From: DATLLJ01 sp035537875
GTDB taxonomy: Bacteria > Acidobacteriota > Vicinamibacteria > Vicinamibacterales > CAVVIG01
Direction of reading: 5' to 3'
Assembly: GCA_035537875.1 (NCBI GenBank)
Contig: DATLLJ010000002.1
Location: 124,001-188,000, forward strand
DNA length: 64,000 nucleotides
Part shown: positions 9,601 to 16,626 of the stretch, in pieces
Numbering within the stretch: the first letter of the stretch is position 1
How the letters are laid out: every line of letters begins with the position of its first letter
Program-made: the position numbers and the translations under genes
The notes under the pieces: model-generated
What the model was told of the DNA's origin: nothing
Seen by the model: only the letters and a program-made list of their open reading frames with translations
Databases searched by the model: none

Positions 9601-11624
9601 CGTTCGTTCGCCTCGTGGAGGGCCGTCGTCAACTCCGTCAGTCGCAGCTCGAGCGCCTGCCGGCTCGAGGCCGCGTCGGCAAGTTGGGACGAAAGCTCCG
9701 CCTCACGCTGCGTCAGGCGCTCGACGTCAGCAGCGGCCGACTCGTGGCTGCTCTGGACCGAGGAGAGGGCCGCCGACAGTTCGCGCGCCTGCTGCTCAAA
9801 CGTATCTCGAGCCGCTGCTGCCTCGGTCACACGCTGCTCAAGGACCTGACGGGTGTGAACGGCGTCGGCAAGCTGGGATGCAAGCTCCGCTTCACGCGCG
9901 GCGGCCGCCTCCCGTTCGCTTGTGGCGCGTGCGTGCGCTTCTTCGAGCGCGCTCGTCACATCCATCAGTCGCAGCTCGAGCGCTTGACGGGCAGCGCCCG
10001 CGTCCGCAAGCTGCGAGGCGACGTCCGCCTGTCGCCGCGTTAAACGCTCGACGTCGGCGGTGGCCGACTCGTGGTTGCGCCGGGCCACGGTGAGGGCCGC
10101 CGACAGTTCGCGCGCCTGCTGGTCCAGCGCATGGCGTGCGGTGACCGCCTCGGTCAACTCGGCGTCGAACTGTGCCTGGCGCTCGGAAAGGGCGGCCGCG
10201 GCGCTTGTCATCGCCGACGCATGTCGCTCCTCAAGCTCCCGCAGGGCGATTTCCGTCTGGGCGAGGGTCTGTTCGAGGGCGGCGCGCGATGCACGCTCCT
10301 CACGAACCACCTGGTCGAGCTCCGCCTGTCGCGCGGCGGCCGCCTGCCGTTCGCGGGTTACCCGCTCGTCCGCCTCTGTGAGCGCCGTCGCCGCTTCCGC
10401 CAGCCCCAGTTCGAGCGTCTCGCGAGTGTGGACCGCGTCGGCAAGCTGCGAGGCGAGCTCCGCTTGTCGCGCGGCGGCCGCCTGCTGTTCGCGGGTTACG
10501 CGCTCGTCGGCCTCTGTGAGCGCCGCCGCCGCTTCCGCCAGCCCCAGTTCGAGCGTCTCGCGAGTGTGGACCGCGTCGGCAAGCTGCGAGGCGAGCTCCG
10601 CTTCGCGATGCCTCAGACGCTCGACGTCGGCAATGGCCGTCGCATGGTTCTGCCTGGCCCGGTGCACCTCGATGGCCGCCACGCGCAGCTGCTCGTCGAT
10701 CATGTCCCGCATGGCCGCGGCGCGCGCAATCGCGATGTCGTGCTTCGCCTGACGTTCGGCCAGCTGACTGGCGGCGGCGGTCAGCGCCGACTGGTGGCGC
10801 TGCTCCGCATCCTGAAGTGCGGCCTTGACATCGACGAGCTCCTCCTCGAGGCTGCCGCGCGCCTCGCGCTCCAATTGAACAACGCGTTCGAGCTTCGTTT
10901 CGCGATCGGCCGCCGCCGACTGTTCGGCTGCCCGGCTCTGTTCACGCTGCCGCAGCAAGGCCTCCACGTCGGCCAGGCGATCCTGGAGCGCCGACTTACT
11001 GCGAACCGCATCGGCCAGCCTCGCGTCCAGTGCCTGCCACTGCGCGAGCCGATCCGCCGCCGGTGAATCCGAGGCTGTCGCCCGTCTGGCGCGATCGAGC
11101 AACGCTTGCACGTCAGCCGGTATAGGTGCGGCGCCGACGCGCGTCGCGCTGGTTCCCGTCGGCCGGAGAGGCTGCGAGGGTTGCTTTACGTCCAAAGTCT
11201 CAACCTTGTGAGTGCGCGCTGGCGCGATCGGCTCCCTGGATGAACGCTCGCGGTCGCCATCGACAGGCGTATGCGCAATCGCTCGAGTGATGGCCCCCGC
11301 AAGAGCGCCGACGTTCTTGGCGGTGTGAACGCCAGCGCCCACGTGGGCCGATTCGAGCTCGAGGCTTGCGCCGTCTGGCGAGATGACCACGACCGGGGCA
11401 GTGAGCCCAAGGCGCCGAACCTGGGCCAGAAACGCGTTGAAGTTTTCACTGCTGAGCTGGGTTTCCGCGACGACAGCCGCCACGTCAGGGTTTTGTTCAA
11501 TCCGGTGCGTGGCATGGTCGAAGTGAGTGGCCCACAAGACCTTAACCGTTGGCGTTACGCTGTAGAGCGCAGCGGCAACAGCCTGGGCATCGGTGCGCGC
11601 GGTGGCGACATAGAGAATCTTCAT
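6696..11624 (-). CDS. giant coiled-coil pseudo-histidine kinase with receiver-like and PAS domains
   Basis: About 1642 residues. Residues 1-125 resemble a response-regulator receiver (KILYVATART start, VVVISPDG strand, GVHTAKN near the end), but the phospho-acceptor Asp appears to be Glu (AETQL). Residues about 190-1190 are almost pure coiled coil built from 46-residue repeats (ASQLADA...LELRLTEAT...RERQAA). About 1260-1370 is a PAS domain (LPLCRCTRDGGLIEANRAF). The end has the histidine-kinase layout, but the H-box reads GRLASEVAVTCGNLL instead of the usual ...AHDFNNLL, the N-box is NLASYCRERL, and the DTGxG and GLGL glycine boxes are missing. It is therefore probably a catalytically dead scaffold or sensor. 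I prefer ATG 11624 over GTG 11657; both lack a strong ribosome site. Confidence 0.85.
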   Translation of the reverse strand: MKILYVATARTDAQAVAAALYSVTPTVKVLWATHFDHATHRIEQNPDVAAVVAETQLSSENFNAFLAQVRRLGLTAPVVVISPDGASLELESAHVGAGVHTAKNVGALAGAITRAIAHTPVDGDRERSSREPIAPARTHKVETLDVKQPSQPLRPTGTSATRVGAAPIPADVQALLDRARRATASDSPAADRLAQWQALDARLADAVRSKSALQDRLADVEALLRQREQSRAAEQSAAADRETKLERVVQLEREARGSLEEELVDVKAALQDAEQRHQSALTAAASQLAERQAKHDIAIARAAAMRDMIDEQLRVAAIEVHRARQNHATAIADVERLRHREAELASQLADAVHTRETLELGLAEAAAALTEADERVTREQQAAAARQAELASQLADAVHTRETLELGLAEAATALTEADERVTRERQAAAARQAELDQVVREERASRAALEQTLAQTEIALRELEERHASAMTSAAAALSERQAQFDAELTEAVTARHALDQQARELSAALTVARRNHESATADVERLTRRQADVASQLADAGAARQALELRLMDVTSALEEAHARATSEREAAAAREAELASQLADAVHTRQVLEQRVTEAAAARDTFEQQARELSAALSSVQSSHESAAADVERLTQREAELSSQLADAASSRQALELRLTELTTALHEANERATRERQAAGAREAELASQLSEAIHARQSFELRLTEATAALQEADERTGRERQAALARQADLSSELAEAAEIRQTLEQQLTEVAAARNSLDEQARELAAALSATLRNHESVTADVERLTLREAELSSHLAESASTRQTLELRLTEATAALQEANERAAGERRAADAREAELASHLADAASTGQTLDLRLTEATTALQEADERASSERQAAEAREADLVSRLADATAAREALDQQLTEVATARNALDEQARELASALSVTLRKHESITADVERLTMREAELTAQLADGAATHRALEQRLTEAAIALREADERATGELKAAGEREMQLASQLAETAATRDSLQLQLAEATTALQEAAELAIREHAAASEQYSALEARLTRETEQREALERNVAETRSTAAETERRLHEEAAAAAARAREHVSRLEEEIARERRDQESRLAELHDRLQRLTLERDSLTGEVETIRERMKAEAQQYLEAQRDLQQAFDRASNEHAVAVATLVASVSERDARFKEQAARHAAALQASENERTQLQTGLRTTLATRNREIEQLKGKLTATIQELDGFRSRHEVLQAEANRVPQLQKRLDDSRTENRRQFETSPLPLCRCTRDGGLIEANRAFEVLVGCRKADELRGAGFAASVFESPGDLSYLLERCLSTNAKESLETTWKHRNGSRLFVRLSAAVSSPDLIQIVAEDLTNLRALQDRLGDAHRMEAVGRLASEVAVTCGNLLNEIHQDVEQWLATVDTDAAMRQQGQQVLDEVKRAASFLRQLAVYGDEEISSLPPVDLNRVLRDLEPVLKRVAGDDVELEMPRAASLLKVDVKPKRVERLLVNLASYCRERLPYGGRLRIELATIVVDGQFIAKHPNVRLGPHALITVKEIRRAMQDGPLGLRGNPTTPSPDKSAAKAGVDLGALQALISDCHGHLWMTVEPGGDMTAKIHLPLHASDASRRVRESLLRGSSGRLATRLLQN
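10329..10604 (-). repeat. 138-bp tandem duplication inside the coiled-coil gene
   Basis: Two adjacent 138-bp copies (10329-10466 and 10467-10604) differ at about five positions by eye. Each encodes one 46-residue coiled-coil unit. Other units in the gene are much more diverged, so this pair is a recent duplication. Confidence 0.85.
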
Positions 11625-11741
11625 GCACTCGGGCGAACTTGTGAGAATTCGCCGCACAATGTATCGGCCAGACGCCCGAGTAGCTGCAATCTTGATCTCG
11701 CGGTCACTCCGGCACGAGATGCCGGAGGGGACCTGCGTCCG

Positions 11742-12446
11742 CTAGTTGATGGCCTTGTACAAGCGTTCGTCGAGCGGGCTTCCGGAAATCGGCTGCAGCT
11801 CGTCTCGGTACTGTTTGGTGTGCGCCGCGGCGGCGTGCGCGTCGAGCGCGCTCTGATTCTGCCACGTTTCGATGACCGTGAAGTGATTGCCGCGCATCGC
11901 GTGTTGCAGGACATCGAAGCGCAGGTTCCCGGGCTCCTTGCGGCTTGCCTCGGCCAGGCGGCGAAGCAGCGTCGGGGCGTCAGCCTTCCCACCCTGAGCG
12001 CTCGGGGCAGCGTCGACATGAGCCACGATGTGAACGGCCTGGCCGTCTCCCTGACCGGTCGTCGAACCGACGGTCAGCGTCTTGTACGGGCGCAGATCGT
12101 AGCCGCTCACTCGACCGGGCTGAAGCGCCTCCTGAAACTGCTTTACGTGTGCGGCATCGCGCCGGGCCTCGTACGCGACCTGATCCCGCCACGTTTCGAC
12201 AATCGCGAAATGTCCGGGCCAGCCCACCTGCTCGAACGCGTCCAGTCGCCCGAATCCGGCATCCTTGCTGCTCGCCGTCCGGTACTGTTTCAGGGCGGCG
12301 ACCATCGTCGCCCTCGCCGAAGGCGCGATTTCGACATACGCCACGGCGTAGAAAGCACTGTCGCCAGCGACCTGGGCGCGGGCTGGAACGCCTTGCCCGG
12401 CTGCAAGCAGGCTCGCTCCAATGAGGAGGCACATGCGGTGAGGCAT
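11742..12446 (-). CDS. secreted protein with two antibiotic-biosynthesis-monooxygenase (ABM) domains
   Basis: 234 residues. A signal peptide ends around PARAQ. Two similar halves follow: AVAYVEIAPSARATMVAALKQY...FAIVETWRDQVAYEAR...HVKQFQEAL and HIVAHVDAAPSAQ...LLRRLAEAS...FTVIETWQNQSALDAHAAA..TKQYRDEL. Both have the ABM/quinol-monooxygenase-like pattern (a VxET-W strand followed by an H-x-K/Q helix), a dimeric alpha/beta barrel fused here as a tandem. ATG at 12446 has GGAG 6 nt upstream; an in-frame ATG at 12458 overlaps that site and is less likely. Exported ABM tandems are of unknown function. Confidence 0.8.
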   Translation of the reverse strand: MPHRMCLLIGASLLAAGQGVPARAQVAGDSAFYAVAYVEIAPSARATMVAALKQYRTASSKDAGFGRLDAFEQVGWPGHFAIVETWRDQVAYEARRDAAHVKQFQEALQPGRVSGYDLRPYKTLTVGSTTGQGDGQAVHIVAHVDAAPSAQGGKADAPTLLRRLAEASRKEPGNLRFDVLQHAMRGNHFTVIETWQNQSALDAHAAAAHTKQYRDELQPISGSPLDERLYKAIN

Positions 12447-12477
12447 CGGAAACTCCATTCTGAAAGCGTTTCAGTCC

Positions 12478-12963
12478 TTACTTCCAGGAGGCGATGGCTT
12501 TCCCCTGCAGCGAATCGGGTCCGAACTCGAAGAGTTCGATTCTGATGCCACCCGGAGCTGTCGCGTTCGCGACCGCTGAATCCTGCCGGCCGGCGCGCGG
12601 ATCCTCCACGGTCACGCCGCGCTGCTTCAGGGTTGCGACCGCATCGTGCAGGTTCTCGACGTGGAGCCCGAAGTGCGTCAGCCCGGGCGGCCGCGTGGCA
12701 TTGGACGGCTGCAACTCGACGAACGTATCGCGGCTCACCTGCACGTAGGCCAGCGTGGGCTGTCCTTTCTCGTCGCGTACGGTGAACGCTTCGCGAAATC
12801 CCATCTTCTGAGTGTAGAAGGTGAAAGCCTCGTCGAAATTCTCGACGCTGACGCCGACGTGGTTCAGGTAGTTCATGCCGGCAAGCCGGCCGCCCTGCGC
12901 GAAGCCCGGCGCGACAAGCGCTCCAACGACCATTCCAAGGAGAAACCCGGCTGACGCACGCAT
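12478..12963 (-). CDS. secreted VOC (glyoxalase-fold) protein
   Basis: 161 residues: an N-terminal hydrophobic signal segment (AGFLLGMVVGALVAPGFAQ), then a single VOC domain with MNYLNHVGVSVENFDEA, FYTQKMGFREAF, THFGLHVENLHDAVATLKQRG and GIRIELFEFG. Metal ligands of the fold would be His at the NHVGV strand, Glu in FVELQ, His in HFGLH and Glu in IELFE; all four are present, so a catalytic role is possible. ATG 12963 is preceded by AAGGAGG. It follows the gene at 12974 by 10 bp and is likely cotranscribed with it. Confidence 0.85.
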   Translation of the reverse strand: MRASAGFLLGMVVGALVAPGFAQGGRLAGMNYLNHVGVSVENFDEAFTFYTQKMGFREAFTVRDEKGQPTLAYVQVSRDTFVELQPSNATRPPGLTHFGLHVENLHDAVATLKQRGVTVEDPRAGRQDSAVANATAPGGIRIELFEFGPDSLQGKAIASWK

Positions 12964-12973
12964 TGCCGCCTCC

Positions 12974-13426
12974 TTACGCTGCCACCCGCGTACTTTGACT
13001 CGCGACACATTGCCATCGGCCGTCACGGAACACGAACACGTCGACGTACCGGAACGTCACCGCCAGCGGCTTCCCCTTGCTGGGTCCCAGGAGATGCTGC
13101 GACATCCAGACGACCGCCGTGTCTCCGTAGATCTTGACGATGAATTCGTCGAGCGTGGACGAATCGATCTGCTGATCGAAGGTGGCGGCGCGGGACAGCT
13201 CTTCGTCGCGGTCGCCGCGGGTCCCGTCGCCGTAGGTCGCGACGAACTCCTCGGCCAGGATTCCCGCGATGAAAGCCACGTCCCTGCGGCGAAACGCGGC
13301 GTCCCAGTCGTGCTCGAGCTGAATGAGAATCTGCTGATCCGACTTCACTGCCGCGGTCTGGCCGCCGGAAACCGTTGCGACGCATACGGCGGCGAGCAGA
13401 GCGACGAGGACCGAGCACCGGATCAT
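12974..13426 (-). CDS. secreted NTF2-like (DUF4440-type) protein
   Basis: 150 residues. A signal peptide (LVALLAAVCVATVSGGQ) is followed by the DUF4440 pattern ILIQLEHDWDAAFRRRDVAFIAGILAEEF, VATYGDGTRGD, and the final strand DVFVFRDGRWQCVASQSTRV. It is the third NTF2-like secreted protein in this first 14 kb, which indicates lineage expansion of the family. No catalytic role can be assigned. It is probably cotranscribed with the VOC gene 10 bp downstream. Confidence 0.85.
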   Translation of the reverse strand: MIRCSVLVALLAAVCVATVSGGQTAAVKSDQQILIQLEHDWDAAFRRRDVAFIAGILAEEFVATYGDGTRGDRDEELSRAATFDQQIDSSTLDEFIVKIYGDTAVVWMSQHLLGPSKGKPLAVTFRYVDVFVFRDGRWQCVASQSTRVAA

Positions 13427-13515
13427 CTGTGCCTCTCAATCCGTTTGCGGTTCGAGCGGGATCGCAGCCTTCAATTCCGGCTCCCGACTACCTGGCGTGG
13501 CCATTGTCGCACGCT

Positions 13516-14256
13516 TCATCTGGGCTTCCGGCAGGCGAACACCTCGTACTGCCCCGACGCGGGGGCCAGATGATCCGCCGGAACGACTGTGGCCTCGAAA
13601 CCGGCATCCGACAGCAAGCCGAGCCATTCCATGCGACCGAACAACCCCTCGATGTGACGGTCCCAGACCACGCGGGTCGATCCGTCCTCGTCACGGAGCA
13701 GATACGCGTAATCGACCACGTAAGACGTGTCGTCCGGCTCGGGATCCCACGTCCACTCGAGGTAGCGGAGCGCCCGCTTCCCGCCGTCCTCCCCGCCATG
13801 ATCGGTGGAAGCTTGAAAGGACTCTCGCACGTGGTCCGGCGCGAACAAGGCGGCGCCGCCGGGCCTGCAGTGTGCAAACGCCGTCGCGATGACCCTCCGC
13901 AGGTCTACCTCGGTCGTCATATAGCAGATGGCGTCGTGAACGAACACGCCGTCGAACTCACGTCCAAGGCGGACGTCCCGCATATCGGCCTGGATATGCT
14001 CGCACTCGGGGTTCAGCCGTCGGCTCACGTCGAGCATGCCGACGGACCGATCGACCAGCACCAGATCGAACCGTGCTTTCAAATGGAAGGCGTTGTTGCC
14101 CCCGCCGCTGCCAAGCTCGAGCACCGAACGGCACTCCCCCCGGCAGGTTTCCAACAAGATCCGCTGATAGAAGGCCGCTTCTTCGGCGTAATCGGCTGGA
14201 GGAGAAAGCAACGGCCACCAATCCGCGAGCTCGTGATAGAGCTTTGGTGCCCCCAC
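13516..14256 (-). CDS. class I SAM-dependent methyltransferase
   Basis: 246 residues. The SAM motif I reads VLELGSGGGNNAFHLK (about residues 48-63), motif II has LVLVDRS, and a later GGAALFAPDHV matches the strand after motif III. The start KLYHELADWWPLLSPPADYAEEA is typical of small-molecule methyltransferases with a YDxLA-like N-terminus. I chose GTG at 14256, which follows the stop of the upstream deaminase by 4 bp and has GGCGG upstream; the longer open frame to 14586 overlaps the deaminase gene out of frame. The substrate is unknown. Confidence 0.85.
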   Translation of the reverse strand: MGAPKLYHELADWWPLLSPPADYAEEAAFYQRILLETCRGECRSVLELGSGGGNNAFHLKARFDLVLVDRSVGMLDVSRRLNPECEHIQADMRDVRLGREFDGVFVHDAICYMTTEVDLRRVIATAFAHCRPGGAALFAPDHVRESFQASTDHGGEDGGKRALRYLEWTWDPEPDDTSYVVDYAYLLRDEDGSTRVVWDRHIEGLFGRMEWLGLLSDAGFEATVVPADHLAPASGQYEVFACRKPR

Positions 14257-14260
14257 CGCA

Positions 14261-14710
14261 TCATCCGCCGTCTGCGCCGATGTCCTCGTGCCACAGCTCG
14301 GGATGCGAGTTGATGAAACGGGACATGAGATGCATGCAGGCCGGATCCTGAAGCACGCGAATCGTGACGCCGCGCGACTCCAGTAGCGCCTCTTCACCAC
14401 GAAAGGTCTGGTTTTCTCCGATGACGATCTTGGGAATGCCGTAAAGGAGAACGGCGCCGCTGCACATCGAACAGGGCGAAAGCGTGGTGTAGAGAACGGA
14501 TTCGCGGTACACGGCAGCCGGCTGCCGGCCGGCGCGCTCCAGCGCGTCCATCTCGCCGTGCAGTACGACGCTTCCCTGCTGAACACGCCGGTTATGTCCG
14601 CGGCCGATGATGTGGCCGCGGTGCACCAGGACCGATCCGATCGGGATGCCGCCCTCGCGTTCGCCGGCTTCGGCTTCCTCGATGGCGGCGCGCATGAACT
14701 CGTCGATCAT
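14261..14710 (-). CDS. cytosine/nucleoside deaminase, yeast FCY1-like
   Basis: 149 residues of the CMP/dCMP deaminase zinc fold. The zinc and catalytic motif is HGEMDAL (about residue 50; HGE, as in fungal cytosine deaminase, rather than HAE as in TadA). It is followed by LSPCSMCSGAVLLYGIP with two zinc cysteines, and GENQTFRG. The C-terminus ...ELWHEDIG also matches the fungal cytosine deaminase end that covers the active site. Predicted reaction: cytosine to uracil, possibly with other bases. GAGGTG lies 8 nt before ATG 14710. It is tightly coupled to the methyltransferase gene. Confidence 0.87.
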   Translation of the reverse strand: MIDEFMRAAIEEAEAGEREGGIPIGSVLVHRGHIIGRGHNRRVQQGSVVLHGEMDALERAGRQPAAVYRESVLYTTLSPCSMCSGAVLLYGIPKIVIGENQTFRGEEALLESRGVTIRVLQDPACMHLMSRFINSHPELWHEDIGADGG

Positions 14711-14730
14711 GTCCCGATCACCTCACGCGC

Positions 14731-15402
14731 TCAGGCCGCCAGATACGCCTGGCGCACTTTCTCCGGAAAGCGCTCAATGGCATAGCGCAGCATCGTCCTC
14801 GGCATGCGCCGCGCGTGCCTCCGAAGAAACGCCTCCTCCGTCGGACGATCGCGCTTCCCCACCTCACGAAGCATCCAGCCGACCGCCTTGTGAACGAGGT
14901 CGTGGTGATCGTCGAGGAGCATTCGGGCGATTGTCAAGGTGTCGCGGAACTCGCCGCGCCTGATGTAATGGCCCGTCGCAATCACGGCAATCCGGCGGCG
15001 CCAGACGAGCTTGGACCGTGCAAGCTCCCGCAGCACCCTGCGGTCGCCTTCTTGAAGGTGCGCGCCGACAATCTGCGCCGCAGAGCAGTCCACGAGATCC
15101 CAGTTGTTGATGCGCGCGGTATGTCGGAGATACAGACGGAAGATGGCATTCCGCGTGCGGGTGTCCCCACGGGCGTACTGCCGCACGAGAATCAGGAGCG
15201 CCAGCAGCCGCTCTTCGTGCCATGGCGATCCCAGCAGCGCTGATACCTCTCGTCGGGGCAGCTGCTGATAGTCATGCGCGAGACGATGAAGCACCGGGAG
15301 CCGGATACCGAGAAAGCGATCTCCGGCGCCGTACTCGCCGGGCGCCGTTTTAAAGAATCGCTGGAGAGCGGCGGCGTGCCGCACATCACCCATCGATTTC
15401 AT
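14731..15402 (-). CDS. DNA alkylation repair protein, AlkD-like HEAT-repeat family
   Basis: About 223 residues. The start RFFKTAPGEYGAGDRFLGIRLPVLHRLA and the repeats LLGSPWHEERLLALLILVRQY, INNWDLVDCSAAQIVG and DHHDLVHKAVGWMLREVGKRD are diagnostic of AlkD-type DNA glycosylases, curved HEAT-repeat proteins that remove N3- and N7-alkylpurines. The WDLVD segment includes the catalytic Asp position of AlkD. The start is uncertain: ATG 15402 or ATG 15393 (AGGA 8 nt upstream). It precedes the deaminase gene by 20 bp on the same strand. Confidence 0.88.
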   Translation of the reverse strand: MKSMGDVRHAAALQRFFKTAPGEYGAGDRFLGIRLPVLHRLAHDYQQLPRREVSALLGSPWHEERLLALLILVRQYARGDTRTRNAIFRLYLRHTARINNWDLVDCSAAQIVGAHLQEGDRRVLRELARSKLVWRRRIAVIATGHYIRRGEFRDTLTIARMLLDDHHDLVHKAVGWMLREVGKRDRPTEEAFLRRHARRMPRTMLRYAIERFPEKVRQAYLAA

Positions 15403-15445
15403 CCTGCGGTGGAGGTTCAACGGCCGCGCCCCGAGTCCTGCGCCC

Positions 15446-16498
15446 TTACCGTGCCTCTTGCGCGCGCTGCTTTTCGAGTCCCAGCTGCGCGGCCCGCGCG
15501 CATCCCTGCATGACCTGGAAGTAGCGCTGGACCCATTCGGCGCCCAGCATGTAGGGATGCGGCCCTTTCCCGCGTCCGGCCAGCATCCGGTTCTTGTTGA
15601 CCGCGTTGTCGAACTCCGAATGATTCGAGAGCAGCACGGTCGCGCCCGTGGCCATCGCCTGCGCCGCGATGTGCTTCTGCGAATCGATGTACGTCTGGAA
15701 GTTCCGGATGCCGGGCTCCGGTGTGTTGTTCACGAAATTGAAGGCCGTGCCGCCCGAGTACACAACGTTCACCGGAACGCCGTTGTCGCGCACGGTGAAC
15801 GTGTAGGACAGCGTGCCTGGCGTGTGACCCGGTGTCTCCCAGATGGTCACGCTGGTGTCGCCGAGCGTGATCTTCATGCCATCGGTCGCGACGATATCGC
15901 GCTTCGGGGCCATCGTCTTGTACCGGTTGGGATACATCTCGACGAGCCGCCAGTCGGGGCCACCCATGACGATTCGCGCACCGTAGTCTTTCTGCAGCAT
16001 CTCGGCGCCGCCGATGTGATCGGCATGGGCATGGGAAATGAGGACGTACTTGATATCTCGCGGGTTGAGCCCGAGTCGTTTCAACCCGCCGACGATGAGC
16101 TCCTGGGAGTTGTAGGGGAAAATCGTGTCGAAGACGATGATGCCGTCGCTCGTGGTCAGGGCCCATGACGAGTGCACCTGCCCGCCGATAAAGTAGAGGT
16201 TGTCGAAGACCTTCGCTGAATCCGCGTACCAGGTGTCGCGCGCCGGTGCGGTCGCCGGCTTGACGATGTACTCCGGCGCGTTGTCGGCCGTGTTCTCGCC
16301 GCCGCTCTGGGGCAGCAGGCAGGTCCGGACCAACGTGCCGAGGAACTCGAATCCCGCCGCGTTCTTGGCCGCCTGCACCGACTCGCGGATCTGCGCATCG
16401 AAATCGGCGCCGGCCGACTTCTGTTGAGCGCCGCCGGTCGCGGCGACGGCAACCGCCACGGCCAGTGCTGTACCGATCGTTACAAGAGGCGATGTCAT
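15446..16498 (-). CDS. secreted metallo-beta-lactamase-fold hydrolase, B3-like
   Basis: 350 residues. A signal peptide (TALAVAVAVAATGGAQ) is followed by an extra helical region and an MBL core: DGIIVFDTIFP, VLISHAHADHIGG (HxHxDH metal motif), ETPGHTPGTLSYTF, and a distal LLSNHSEFD histidine. The HxHxDH/GHTPG/NHS order matches subclass B3 metallo-beta-lactamases and their environmental relatives, so hydrolysis of beta-lactams or lactones in the periplasm is possible but not shown. ATG 16498 has GGAGG 4 nt upstream and faces the divergent gene at 16627. Confidence 0.87.
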   Translation of the reverse strand: MTSPLVTIGTALAVAVAVAATGGAQQKSAGADFDAQIRESVQAAKNAAGFEFLGTLVRTCLLPQSGGENTADNAPEYIVKPATAPARDTWYADSAKVFDNLYFIGGQVHSSWALTTSDGIIVFDTIFPYNSQELIVGGLKRLGLNPRDIKYVLISHAHADHIGGAEMLQKDYGARIVMGGPDWRLVEMYPNRYKTMAPKRDIVATDGMKITLGDTSVTIWETPGHTPGTLSYTFTVRDNGVPVNVVYSGGTAFNFVNNTPEPGIRNFQTYIDSQKHIAAQAMATGATVLLSNHSEFDNAVNKNRMLAGRGKGPHPYMLGAEWVQRYFQVMQGCARAAQLGLEKQRAQEAR

Positions 16499-16626
16499 GG
16501 AACCTCCAGCGAGGCCACAGCGTAACATCACCGGCTTCGACCTCCGACAGCCAAACGCGGAAAAATGGCGCGCGTCTCAGCCAGAGGCATGTAGACTTGA
16601 CGTCGTTCACGCCCAAGGAGGGCCGG

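Noticed and set aside
8517..10043. 508-codon plus-strand open frame
   Set aside because: It is antisense to the coiled-coil repeats; its Arg/Gly/Leu-rich repeated sequence is the mirror of the 46-residue units and has no family similarity.
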